Positions 1 to 8,290 of a DNA stretch of 64,000 bases are shown here, piece by piece. Numbering within the stretch: position 1 is the first letter of the stretch; each line of letters starts with the position of its first letter. Below the pieces are notes generated by a model. The model was not told the DNA's origin. It ran no database searches and worked only from the letters and a program-made list of their open reading frames with translations. The stretch lies in NCBI RefSeq assembly GCF_030817415.1, contig NZ_JAUSZI010000002.1, positions 11,197,501-11,261,500 of the forward strand, given 5' to 3'. The DNA comes from Streptomyces umbrinus (lineage in GTDB: Bacteria; Actinomycetota; Actinomycetes; Streptomycetales; Streptomycetaceae). Position numbers and translations under genes: made by a program.

Positions 1-48
1 AACCGGATGCGGCGACGCTCCGCGTCACGACACCCGGATGCGGTTCCT

Positions 49-68
49 CCCCGGCGTGAACGCCGGGG
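49..68. terminator. Perfect 8-bp hairpin at the window edge
   Basis: CCCCGGCG and CGCCGGGG enclose a TGAA loop. The hairpin lies about 33 bp past the stop of the acyl-CoA synthetase gene and can serve as its terminator. Read on the minus strand, the flanking bases keep an open frame ending EEAPAFTPGRNRIRVS. This resembles the tail of TnpB proteins, where the IS200/IS605 right-end hairpin is translated, so it may be a leftover transposon end (see findings). Confidence 0.5.
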
Positions 69-100
69 CCTCCTCGCAAGAAACAGGTGAACACGACGGC

Positions 101-2005
101 TCACCTGAAGACATTGTCCGCGTCGTCCCAGGTGTAGGGATCGACGGTCGAGAGGTTACGGGGGGCTCGCGAGGACGACTGGTACATGGCCTCGATCTCG
201 GCGGCGTAGCGGTGCGCGATGGCATCCCTGCGCAGCTTCATCGAAGGGGTGAGCATGCCGTTGGCGAGGTCGAACGGTTCGGAGAGCACGCGGTACACGC
301 GGATCGACTCCGAGCGCGACACGGTGCTGTTGGCCGCGGCGACGGCGCGCTTGACCTCTTCGCGCAGGGCGTTCTCCTCGCGCGTCTCGCGGTCGTGCAC
401 CTCGCCCGGTATGGCGAGGACCGAGCGCCAGTGCGCCAGGAAGTCCGGATCGAGGGTGATCAGCGCTCCCACACAGGGCCGGTTGTCGCCCACGACGACC
501 GCCTGATGGATGAGCGGATGGACCCGCAGACGCTCTTCGAGAGCCGCGGGAGCCACGCTCTTGCCGCTGCTCGTGATGACGATGTCCTTCTTGCGCCCGG
601 TGATGCTCAGATAGCCCTCGCTGTCGAGCCGGCCGATGTCGCCGGTGGCCAGCCAGCCGTTGTACAGCGCGGCCCGGGTGCTCGTCTCGTCGTTGATGTA
701 GCCCTGGAAGACCGCGGGTCCCCGCACCAGGATCTCCCCGTCTTCGGCGACGTGGACCTCCATGTCGGGCAGGGGGCGTCCGACGGTTCCGAATTTCTCC
801 CGGCCCACCGGCTGGGCCGTAATTCCGCCGCTGGTTTCCGTGAGTCCGTATCCGTCGTGGACGAAAATCCCGATTCCCGAGTAGAAGAGGGCGAGTTCAC
901 GGTTGAGGGGAGAGCCGCCCGACACCGCGCCGCAGACTCTTCCGCCCAGCGCCGCACGCAGCTTTCGGTACACCGTCTTCTCGTAGAGGGCGTGTTGAAG
1001 TCGCAGATCGAAACCGGGGCCCGGACCCGTTCCCAGCCGGTGCCGCTCGCCGGCCGCGGCGAAGTCCCGCGCCGTGCGGACCGCGCGCTCGAACAGGGCG
1101 CCGCGGCCTGCCTCCTGAGCCTTGCGCAGGAAGTTCTTGTAGAACTTCTCGAAGACGGACGGGACGGCGTAGAGGAACGTGGGGCGGAAGGACAGGAGGG
1201 CGGCGGACAGTGTCTCCGGGCGCAGATCGGGCACGTGCCCCATCAGCATCCCGCCGCGCATGCACAGCCCCTGGATCATGAGGCCGTACACGTGTGAGAA
1301 GGGCAGGAAGGCGAGGATGGCCGGCTGCTGCCCGGGGGGCGCCACCGTGTGGCCCCAGCCGGCCAGCAGGGTGTCGCAGGAACTCGCCAGGCTGCGATGG
1401 CTCAGGGCACATCCCTTGGGAGGTCCCGTCGTACCCGAGGTGTAGGCGATGATCGCGGTCGAGTCGGGCAGCACGATCCGGCGCATCGACTCGACGGTGG
1501 TGAACGGTACCGACCGGCCCTGCTCCATCAGGTCCGTCAGGGCCCCGGAGTCCAACTGCCAGACGTGCTGCAGGGTCGGCAGCGAGGCGCACACGGAGCC
1601 GACCGTCATGATGCCCTGCTCGTCCTCCACCACCACCGCGACGCAGCCGGCGTCCTCGAGGATCCAGCCGACCTGCTCGTGCGACGACGTCGGGTAGATC
1701 GGCACGATCTCGGCGCCCACCGACCAGAGCGCGTAGCTGAGCACGGTCCACTCGTAGCGGGTGCGCGCCATGACGGCCACGCGGTGGCCCGGGAAGATCC
1801 CGGCCGCGATGAAACCCCGGGCCACGTCCACGACTTCGTCCCGCAGCTCGACCGCGGACACCGGTTCCCAGGCCCCCGGAGCGGCGTCCGAACGACGGGC
1901 CAGTTGGGACAGGGTGGGATCGCGTTCAGCCGTCTCGAAGAGACTGTCCGCGAGCCCTCCCTGCATCAAAGGCCGAGCCGGTCTGACAACTTCCAAGGGG
2001 TGCAT
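101..2005 (-). CDS. Long-chain fatty-acid--CoA ligase (AMP-forming)
   Basis: A 634-residue member of the ANL adenylate-forming superfamily, close to the FadD15 type. It would activate long-chain fatty acids to acyl-AMP and then acyl-CoA for lipid synthesis or beta-oxidation. Visible motifs in order are the P-loop AYTSGTTGPPKG (near residue 190), the adenine-binding YGLTETSGG (near 390), and the hinge/C-terminal segment TGDIGRLDSEGYLSITGRKKD with the family RKKD motif. Length is usual for this FadD subgroup (about 600). The ATG at 2005 follows GGAGCGGCAC, a fair ribosome site. No signal peptide or membrane segment is evident, so it is probably cytoplasmic. The gene stands alone; a hairpin follows its stop. 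The exact chain length used cannot be read from the sequence. Confidence 0.9.
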   Translation of the reverse strand: MHPLEVVRPARPLMQGGLADSLFETAERDPTLSQLARRSDAAPGAWEPVSAVELRDEVVDVARGFIAAGIFPGHRVAVMARTRYEWTVLSYALWSVGAEIVPIYPTSSHEQVGWILEDAGCVAVVVEDEQGIMTVGSVCASLPTLQHVWQLDSGALTDLMEQGRSVPFTTVESMRRIVLPDSTAIIAYTSGTTGPPKGCALSHRSLASSCDTLLAGWGHTVAPPGQQPAILAFLPFSHVYGLMIQGLCMRGGMLMGHVPDLRPETLSAALLSFRPTFLYAVPSVFEKFYKNFLRKAQEAGRGALFERAVRTARDFAAAGERHRLGTGPGPGFDLRLQHALYEKTVYRKLRAALGGRVCGAVSGGSPLNRELALFYSGIGIFVHDGYGLTETSGGITAQPVGREKFGTVGRPLPDMEVHVAEDGEILVRGPAVFQGYINDETSTRAALYNGWLATGDIGRLDSEGYLSITGRKKDIVITSSGKSVAPAALEERLRVHPLIHQAVVVGDNRPCVGALITLDPDFLAHWRSVLAIPGEVHDRETREENALREEVKRAVAAANSTVSRSESIRVYRVLSEPFDLANGMLTPSMKLRRDAIAHRYAAEIEAMYQSSSRAPRNLSTVDPYTWDDADNVFR

Positions 2006-2145
2006 GTGCCGCTCCAGAAATTCCGCGCAGAGCGCCCCTCCGATGGAGTCCGGAATCGAGGCGTTCGAAATCTAGCCCACAGCGGCGATGGGTGTAGCAC
2101 GAACCGTCGAACGCCTGGCTTGATGTCCTTTCGGGAAAGAGCGGT

Positions 2146-2979
2146 TCACGTGGTGCCGAGCCACTTCAGGCCGTCGAGCAGGAAGCGGTTCTGGGTCGCA
2201 CTCGCGAACGTGGACGACAGCGGGGTGTTGGAGGCGTAGTCCATTGCGTTGTGGCCGAAGTTTGCATACAGCATGCGGTACTTCGCGTTCGTCCACAGGA
2301 TCGGGTAGTAACCGCTGTACCAGGTCTGGTTGGGATCCGTGCCCAGCGGGAAGCTGCTCGCGTCGACCGAGGCAAGGATCTTGATGTCCGGATTCCGCCG
2401 TAGGTCGTTGGACCAGCTGTACCACTCGCTCACGGACGAGGTGAACGTGGCGGGCAGGTTCCTGGTCGAGGCATGCGTGCGGTCCTCGGTCCGCAGGACG
2501 GCGGTCGTCGGACCCCAGGTGTTGGATTTGAAGTTCCCGCTGCCGAGGAACTGCTGGTGGTACCAGGGCCAGTTCTGCGCCTGGGTCGTGAACGCCGAGA
2601 CGTGGAAGCCCAGCCAGCCGCCGCCCCCGCGCATGTACCGCTCGAATCCCGCCCGCTGGTTGGCGGTCTGCGGCAGTTCGTCGAGGAACAGCACGACCTG
2701 GTACGCGTTCACGCCCCCGTTGGCCAGGAGGTTCCAGTCGGTGCTCGACGTGTAGGTGAAGCCGTTCTCGGCGGCCCGGGTCGGGAACCACTGGTTGGCC
2801 TCACGGACGAAACTGATGTGCGCGGCGTCCCACGTACCGCTGTAGAGGGCGAGCACCTTGAACGGGGCCGCTGTGGAGGCCGCCTGGGCGGGCGGCGCGG
2901 CGAGACCCAGCAGAGTCGCCAGCAGTACGAGGACCCGCAGCGCGACGCGCACCGGACCGGAGGGTCTGATTCCGAGCAT
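2146..2979 (-). CDS. Secreted ThuA-domain protein
   Basis: A 277-residue precursor. The start chosen is the ATG at 2979 after GAAGGAAGGGA; it gives a clean signal peptide (basic MLGIRPSGPVR, hydrophobic core, cleavage near PAQAAS). The mature part is one ThuA (trehalose-utilisation-like, class I amidotransferase-fold) domain, from FKVLALYSGTWDAAH to FLLDGLKWLGT, with GGGGWLGFH and the family-typical NDL..P and ILWTNAKYRMLYANFGH segments. Secreted ThuA domains in actinomycetes often accompany sugar-degrading enzymes, but their reaction is not well established. It is preceded after 41 bp by a small secreted gene on the same strand and is probably cotranscribed with it; a DasR-like site lies upstream of both. 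A longer in-frame start exists but lacks a ribosome site and would bury the signal peptide. Confidence 0.85.
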   Translation of the reverse strand: MLGIRPSGPVRVALRVLVLLATLLGLAAPPAQAASTAAPFKVLALYSGTWDAAHISFVREANQWFPTRAAENGFTYTSSTDWNLLANGGVNAYQVVLFLDELPQTANQRAGFERYMRGGGGWLGFHVSAFTTQAQNWPWYHQQFLGSGNFKSNTWGPTTAVLRTEDRTHASTRNLPATFTSSVSEWYSWSNDLRRNPDIKILASVDASSFPLGTDPNQTWYSGYYPILWTNAKYRMLYANFGHNAMDYASNTPLSSTFASATQNRFLLDGLKWLGTT

Positions 2980-3020
2980 GGAACGTCCCTTCCTTCTCAC
3001 GATCACAGGCCTGTTCACGG

Positions 3021-3353
3021 TCACGGGTGGCTGACGAGGTTGGTGGCGTTGGTGGCGGAGTTGGACGGGCCTCCGCGGTCGTTGATGACGTGCCGGATCG
3101 TGCCGGTGCCACCGAGCGAGACCGCCACCATGTTGCGGAAGCGCACATTGGCGTTGTTGGGCGCCTCGATGGCGTGCTCCGCGGTGACGCCCGCGTTCAC
3201 GACAGTGGCCCAGCCGGTGGGGAGGGCGGTTGCCTGAGCGGCCTTCGTGGGCGGGGTGGCGGCCACGGCGGTCGCGGCCGACGCCACCAGGGCGAGGGTG
3301 GCGAGGAGCGTGGGTATCCGACGGCGGCCGGGCGATCTCGGCGATCTGAGCAC
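3021..3353 (-). CDS. Small secreted protein of unknown function
   Basis: A 110-residue protein from a GTG preceded by AGGAGAATCC. It has a clear signal peptide (SPGRRR, then LLATLALVASAATAVAA) and a short mature domain of about 75 residues without cysteines, including VRFRNMVAVSLGG and IRHVINDRGG. I do not recognise a family with confidence. The stretch FRNMVAVSLGGTGTIR loosely recalls the N-terminal strand region of secreted SGNH/GDSL hydrolases, so it could be a truncated remnant, but no catalytic blocks are present. It lies 41 bp upstream of the ThuA gene and shares its putative DasR-type control. Confidence 0.6.
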   Translation of the reverse strand: MLRSPRSPGRRRIPTLLATLALVASAATAVAATPPTKAAQATALPTGWATVVNAGVTAEHAIEAPNNANVRFRNMVAVSLGGTGTIRHVINDRGGPSNSATNATNLVSHP

Positions 3354-3671
3354 GGATTCTCCTGTGCATGTGGGGGTTGAGGAATCGCGAGTTCATGAAT
3401 ATGAACGATGAGCGCATGCGTGGAACCTCGGCGATCGGTGAACCTAAAGGTCTGAACCAATCTCGTCAAGATCTGAAGCAAAGACAGCAAGAAATCGCCC
3501 TACGCTCGCAAGGAGTTGAAGGCAGTAAGCCCGGAGAAGCCGCCGGGGGAGCTGAGGCCCGTCCCGTCGCGGACGGGCGGTCCGCCGTGCTCGTCATTAC
3601 GATGAGAGAGATCGTGGTGCCGTCCCGCGGGTCCGCGTGCGAGGGGGCCGACCGACGTCAGGAGGGCCGCC
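3354..3671. promoter_or_regulatory. Divergent intergenic region with a DasR-like site
   Basis: These 318 bp separate the minus-strand secreted pair from the plus-strand alpha/beta hydrolase. On the minus strand, TGGTTCAGACCT at 3448-3459 matches 11 of 12 bases of the TGGTCCAGACCT element of Streptomyces chitinase promoters, which overlaps the DasR responsive element (ACTGGTCTAGACCAGT). It sits about 95 bp upstream of the GTG at 3353. On the plus strand the only clear element is AGGAGGG just before the GTG at 3672. I see no gene in the interval. Confidence 0.5.
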
Positions 3672-4556
3672 GTGAGCACGATCGCGGTGAAGGCCGCCCA
3701 GCTGAGGAGCGGGCTCGTCCTCCCGTATGCCGAGGCGGGCTATCCGGACGGCCTTCCCGTGGTCTTCGTGCACGGCTTCGCGGACTCCTGGTGGACGTTC
3801 GAGCCGCTGCTCAGGCGGCTCCCCGCCGCGGTGCACGGATACGCCCCCACGCAGCGGGGCCACGGCGACGCCGAACGGCCCCCGGACGGCTACGGGCCGG
3901 AGGACTTCGCCGGCGACCTGGTGGAATTCCTCGACGCGGCAGGCATCGGCCGGGCCGTCCTGGTCGGGGCGTCGAGCGGCGGGGTGGCCGCACGGATGGT
4001 GGCGGGCAGCCATCCCGACCGAGTGGCGGGCCTCGTCCTGGTGGGCGTCCCCGCGACGCTCGCCGACAAGCCCGGCATCACGGCCCTGTGGGAGAAGGTC
4101 CAGGCACTCGAAGACCCCGTGCCGCGCGCCTTCGCGGAGGACCTGCTGGGCGACCTCGCGAGCCGGCCGCTGGGCCGCGGACTCCTGGCGACGATGGCCG
4201 AGGAGAACCTCAAGGTGCCCGCACGGGTGTGGCAGGAGACCATGCGCGGCCTTCTGGAGGCGGACCTCGCCGCGACACTGAGGGGAATCCTCGTACCCAC
4301 GCTCGTTCTCTGGGGCGACGCGGACAGCGTGCTGCCGCGCGCCGACCAGCAGCGGATCCTCGACGCGATCCACGGCTCGGCCCTCGTCGTGTACGAGGGC
4401 GCCGGGCACCTTCTGTACTGGGAGGAGCCCGAACGGGTCGTCCAGGACGTCGTCGGCTTCGCCGCCCGGGTCCTGCCGGCCCGCCCCGACGGCGACGCTC
4501 CCGGCAGGGCCGGGAGGCCGCCGTCCCCGGGCGACGGGGGCGGGCCTTCCGCGTGA
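3672..4556 (+). CDS. Alpha/beta-fold hydrolase
   Basis: A 294-residue cytoplasmic alpha/beta hydrolase. The GTG start is preceded by AGGAGGG at a good distance. Visible elements are the oxyanion region HGFADSWW (about residues 33-40), the nucleophile elbow GASSGG (serine near 99), the acid in LWGDADSVLP (near 215) and the catalytic histidine in GAGHLLYWEEP (near 244). All triad positions are present, so it should be an active esterase, lactonase or haloalkane-type hydrolase; the substrate cannot be inferred. The last 30 residues are a low-complexity Pro/Gly/Ala tail. It converges on the NLP gene, with only 19 bp between stops. Confidence 0.85.
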   Translation: MSTIAVKAAQLRSGLVLPYAEAGYPDGLPVVFVHGFADSWWTFEPLLRRLPAAVHGYAPTQRGHGDAERPPDGYGPEDFAGDLVEFLDAAGIGRAVLVGASSGGVAARMVAGSHPDRVAGLVLVGVPATLADKPGITALWEKVQALEDPVPRAFAEDLLGDLASRPLGRGLLATMAEENLKVPARVWQETMRGLLEADLAATLRGILVPTLVLWGDADSVLPRADQQRILDAIHGSALVVYEGAGHLLYWEEPERVVQDVVGFAARVLPARPDGDAPGRAGRPPSPGDGGGPSA

Positions 4557-4575
4557 CGTCAGGTCAGGCGATGGG

Positions 4576-5370
4576 TCAGGCGTTGGGGTCGAACGCGATC
4601 CCGGACGGCTCGGCCGAGGACAGGTGCGAGTTGAACGTGCTGTCCTTGATGCCGAGCGTGGCACTGCCGAAGTTGTAAGAGGTCAGCGTGTCGCGCACAC
4701 CTGCGGGATAGCCGTTCCAGCCGACCAGCGGCGGGTACTGCCAGGTCCCCTTGTGGTTCTCCGGCGGCTCGTCGCCGGCGGTCGCGGCCCGGAAGCAGTG
4801 CGTGCTGATCCCGTCCTTGTGGTACACGATCTTCGGGTGCGTCCCGTCCCAGCGGATCGCCGAACGGTTGTGGACCGTGAAGGAACCGTGGTTGGACGTC
4901 GAGACGTACTGGGCCTCGTTGTTCTGCACCCAGACCACGACGTGCTCCCAGTCGTGCCGGTGCCCGCCGAGACCGCTGCCGGCCACGGCCTGGTCCTTCT
5001 CGAAGTAGAGGGCGTACACGATCGCGCACCAGCCGTTGTTGCACTTGGAGCGCGAGTAACCGTTGGTGTTGTCGAGGTCGGAGGCGTCCCTGCACTGGCC
5101 GTTGAGGGCGCCGCTCGGGTTGAGGCCGCCGTTGACGACGCCACCGGGGCCGATCGCGGGCGTCGAGTAGCAGCCGTCCGTGTCGTAGTCGTAGGCGGGC
5201 TGGAACGTCTGGTCCAGTCCGTCCGCGTTGGCGGGCAGTGCGCCGGGCGGGGCGGCCAGGGCGGTGGACGGGAAAGCGAGGACCAGAGCGGCGGCGCCCG
5301 CGAGGACGCCGAGTGACCTCCGGCGCAGACGCCGGGATCCGGAAAGCTTCGATGCGGGACTGCCGTTCAA
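4576..5370 (-). CDS. NPP1 family (necrosis- and ethylene-inducing-like) secreted protein
   Basis: A 264-residue precursor starting at a TTG at 5370, supported by AGGAGGAC six bases upstream. The signal peptide ends near ALAA at residue 40. The mature protein carries the diagnostic NLP heptapeptide GHRHDWE at 136-142, preceded by KCNNGWCAIVYALYFEKDQ (109-127) and followed by VVVWVQ; these are the core of the NPP1 fold, a cation-dependent membrane-binding cytolysin or elicitor in plant pathogens. Five cysteines are visible in the mature part, enough for two disulfides. Homologues also occur in saprophytic Streptomyces, so toxicity to plants is possible but not shown. It is a single gene, convergent with the hydrolase. 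Confidence 0.9.
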   Translation of the reverse strand: MNGSPASKLSGSRRLRRRSLGVLAGAAALVLAFPSTALAAPPGALPANADGLDQTFQPAYDYDTDGCYSTPAIGPGGVVNGGLNPSGALNGQCRDASDLDNTNGYSRSKCNNGWCAIVYALYFEKDQAVAGSGLGGHRHDWEHVVVWVQNNEAQYVSTSNHGSFTVHNRSAIRWDGTHPKIVYHKDGISTHCFRAATAGDEPPENHKGTWQYPPLVGWNGYPAGVRDTLTSYNFGSATLGIKDSTFNSHLSSAEPSGIAFDPNA

Positions 5371-5555
5371 AGTGTCCTCCTGATCGGCCCTGCGCAGGCC
5401 AACGCCCTTTGTGACATGTGCAGTTCAGAGTCCCGGGTTTTCACTCGCGTGCCAAGAGGCCGCAGGCGTCACATTGGTTAAGGACCGCCCAACACTTGGG
5501 CCCGGCGTCGGGAAAGGGCGCCACGGAGGGTGGGGTTGATGGGAAGGTGGGCCAC

Positions 5556-7289
5556 ATGAGCGCGCCGCGGATCACCGGGCTCGACGGTGACGAGCACACC
5601 GCGCCCGACCTGCCCGCATCGACGGCGACGGGCGGGCGGCCTGGCCGATCCGATGGGCTCAAGCGCTTTCTGCGGCACCGGCGTTCGCTGTACGTGCTGG
5701 CCGTCGTCGCGCTCCTCGCCCAGATGGCGGTCGCGATGGTCACCACGGCCGTCGAACAGACCCCGACCATCGACGAGCCCGTGTACGTGGCCTCGGCCGA
5801 GGTCTACCTCAAGGAGCACAGCCTCCGTTACAACCCCGAACACCCGCCCCTGGGCAAGCTGATCATCGCCTCCGGGCTGGTGTTCACCGACGCGCACCTC
5901 GACTCCGGCTTCGTCGGCAGCCAGTCGGCCCTGGGGCGCAGCCTGCTGTACGAGTCGGGCAACGACCCCGAGCGGCTCATGCTGTCGGCACGGCTCCCGA
6001 TGATCGCGCTGACGCTGCTGTTCGGGCTCGTGGTCCTCGCGTTCGCCCGCGATCTCACCGGCCCGGCGGGCGGGTTGGTGGCCCTCGCCCTGTACGCGTT
6101 CTCGCCGGACGTCATCGCGAACGGATCGCTGGCCACGCTCGACGTCCCCGCGGCCGGCTTCCTGCTCACCTCCGTCTGGCTGCTGTGGCGGGCGCGGCAA
6201 CGGCCCTACCTCTGCCTCCCGCTCGCCGGGGTGGCGCTGGGCGCGGCCGTGGCCACCAAGATGAGCATGCTCGCGGTGGTTCCCGTCCTGATGCTCCTGG
6301 CCGTCCTGTCGTTCTGGTACGCCCGCAGGACACCCGGGCTCGACGCACGCGAACGGCTGCGGGTCCTCGCACAGGGCGCCGCGGTCGCCGTCGGCATGGC
6401 CCTTGTGGCGGTCGCCGTCGTGTGGGCCACCTACCTCGTCGTCGACCCGCGGTTGCACTGGACCCAGCCCGAGAACGTGCCGGACATCCGCGGGATGCGC
6501 GGCCGCATCGCCGCGTGGCTGCCCTTCCCGGAGGCGTACCGGGACGGCATGCGCATCCAGTTCGGCTTCGAGTACGACATCTGGCAGGGCTTCCTGTTCG
6601 GCAGGCTGTACGAGGGATCGCTCTGGTACTACCTTCCGGCCGCGCTCCTGGTGAAGACTCCGCTCGGCATGCTCGTCCTGTGGCTCGCCGGCGCCGTCGC
6701 GGTCCTGGCGCTGCGTCGGCTGCGGCCCGCGGCACCGTACGTGCTGGTCCCCTCGGCCCTGCTGCTGGCCGTGTCCATGAACGGCGCCCGCGACCTCGGC
6801 GTCCGGTACGCGATCTTCGTACCGATGTTCGCGGCGGTTGCCGCCGCCGGTGTGACGCTCCTGCGCCGCCGGTGGGTGTACGGAGTGACGGCCGCGCTGG
6901 TGTGCCTCGTGGCCGTCAGCTCACTGCGGACGTTTCCGTACTACCTGCCGTACTCCAACGAGGCGTTCGGCGGGCCCTCGAAGACCCATCTGCGGCTGCA
7001 CGACTCGAACGTCGACTGGGGGCAGGACCTCGGCCGCCTCGCCGATCGCCTCCGCCGCGACCACCCGGGCGAGCGGGTGTGGCTCGTCTACAAGGGCGCG
7101 GGTGTGCCCGCGTACTACGGAATCAACGCGGCCAACCCGCTCAAAGCCCCGCTGGGCGAGGTGCACGGGCTGCTCGTCGTGTCCAACTCCTCGGCGGCCA
7201 AGGCCGACGGGCGGCTGGCCGCACTGCTCGACACCAGCACACCGGTCGACGACGTCGGCCACTCGATCACGCTCTACCGACGGCGCTGA
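5556..7289 (+). CDS. GT39-like polytopic membrane glycosyltransferase
   Basis: A 577-residue multi-pass protein of the PMT/ArnT-like group, which uses polyprenyl-phosphate sugars at the outer face of the membrane. The ATG at 5556 (GGGAAGG upstream) is preferred to an upstream frame extension of 46 residues without a ribosome site. After a soluble N-terminus of about 40 residues comes a first membrane helix, then the family loop TIDEPVYVASAEVY, where the acidic DE pair is the expected catalytic site, and YNPEHPPLGKL. Many hydrophobic helices follow, and the C-terminus holds the conserved SNVDWGQDLGRLADRL. The acceptor may be protein, lipid or cell-wall polymer; the sequence does not say. Confidence 0.8.
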   Translation: MSAPRITGLDGDEHTAPDLPASTATGGRPGRSDGLKRFLRHRRSLYVLAVVALLAQMAVAMVTTAVEQTPTIDEPVYVASAEVYLKEHSLRYNPEHPPLGKLIIASGLVFTDAHLDSGFVGSQSALGRSLLYESGNDPERLMLSARLPMIALTLLFGLVVLAFARDLTGPAGGLVALALYAFSPDVIANGSLATLDVPAAGFLLTSVWLLWRARQRPYLCLPLAGVALGAAVATKMSMLAVVPVLMLLAVLSFWYARRTPGLDARERLRVLAQGAAVAVGMALVAVAVVWATYLVVDPRLHWTQPENVPDIRGMRGRIAAWLPFPEAYRDGMRIQFGFEYDIWQGFLFGRLYEGSLWYYLPAALLVKTPLGMLVLWLAGAVAVLALRRLRPAAPYVLVPSALLLAVSMNGARDLGVRYAIFVPMFAAVAAAGVTLLRRRWVYGVTAALVCLVAVSSLRTFPYYLPYSNEAFGGPSKTHLRLHDSNVDWGQDLGRLADRLRRDHPGERVWLVYKGAGVPAYYGINAANPLKAPLGEVHGLLVVSNSSAAKADGRLAALLDTSTPVDDVGHSITLYRRR

Positions 7290-7375
7290 CGCCCAACTGC
7301 CATGGGGGACTGCGCCATTCACATCTGACACTGTGGCCCAACCGGGTCACAGGTTACGACGGTATCTTCGATGTC

Positions 7376-8290
7376 ATGACAACGCGTCGTACGAGGAGAC
7401 GCGGCGGGGCCAGGGCAATTGTGCTGGCCCTGTTGTGTGTTCTGGTGGCACTCCCAGCGGGAAGCGGTGCCACCCCCGACGCGGCCGCCGCACCCGACGT
7501 GGCCGCCCGACCGAACGTCACCCAGGGCCACTACGTCGGCACCTTCAACATCTACGGAAACATCGGCCATCGAGGCGACGCCGGCGACTGGATCAAGGAA
7601 GAAGCCGACGCCATCAGGAACCTCAGGCGCGGCGGCATGGACCGCTGGCTGTTCATCGGCCTCCAGGAGGTCTGCAAGGCCCAAGGCGAGCGGTTCGCCC
7701 GGGAGTTGGGCCTGCGCAGCGCCTTCATCGACACCGGTACCGACTGCGTCGACGGCCAGCCGTACGGCAACGCCATCCTGTTCCACTCGGCCACGAAGAT
7801 CCTGCCACCGGTCCTGCTGCCCAACCCGGACAACAGGGGCGGGGAGCGGGGAATCATCTGTGCCGTCGTACGCGCCGCCGGAGACCAGGGCCCCTCAGGG
7901 CCCCAAGTCACCGCGTGCAGCACGCACTTGACCGTCGGCGTCACGAAGGACGGTGAACGGGAGGCCCAGGCCGCGTTCATCCGCCGCGGCTGGAAACCGG
8001 ACGGCTCGCACACGCTGGGTGCGGACGGCCCGCTCGTCATCGCCGGTGACCTGAACGCCCCGCCCGACGCACCGGAGTTGGACGTCATGTACGACGGCGT
8101 CGAGGCGAGCGGCACTCGTGAGTCCGGGCCGCCGTTCGCCTTTCCGACCTACGAGGACGGCCGCAAGCTCGACTACCTGTTCGTGTGGGGAGAGCGGGGC
8201 GCCGCACGCTGGGCCGACACCGGCACCCGCCCGACCGTGCAATCGGACCACGACTTCTACTACAGCGAGTTGTCGACGGGAATCGGCTGA
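7376..8290 (+). CDS. Secreted endonuclease/exonuclease/phosphatase-fold protein
   Basis: A 304-residue precursor. The ATG at 7376 opens with a basic stretch (TTRRTRRRGGAR) and a hydrophobic signal core ending near GATPDAAAA. The mature part is an EEP (DNase I-like) domain: GTFNIYGN at the start, the metal-binding glutamate in GLQEVC, STHLTVG, the catalytic GDLNAPPD and the C-terminal SDHDFYY. These are the expected Mg2+ and catalytic residues, so it should be an active extracellular nuclease or phosphodiesterase. It begins 86 bp after the GT39-like gene. Its last 31 bp overlap the 3' end of the convergent acyltransferase gene. Confidence 0.85.
   Translation: MTTRRTRRRGGARAIVLALLCVLVALPAGSGATPDAAAAPDVAARPNVTQGHYVGTFNIYGNIGHRGDAGDWIKEEADAIRNLRRGGMDRWLFIGLQEVCKAQGERFARELGLRSAFIDTGTDCVDGQPYGNAILFHSATKILPPVLLPNPDNRGGERGIICAVVRAAGDQGPSGPQVTACSTHLTVGVTKDGEREAQAAFIRRGWKPDGSHTLGADGPLVIAGDLNAPPDAPELDVMYDGVEASGTRESGPPFAFPTYEDGRKLDYLFVWGERGAARWADTGTRPTVQSDHDFYYSELSTGIG

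Noticed and set aside
6185..7375. Upstream in-frame extension of the nuclease gene
   Set aside because: It lies inside the GT39-like gene in another frame; the signal peptide starts at 7376.
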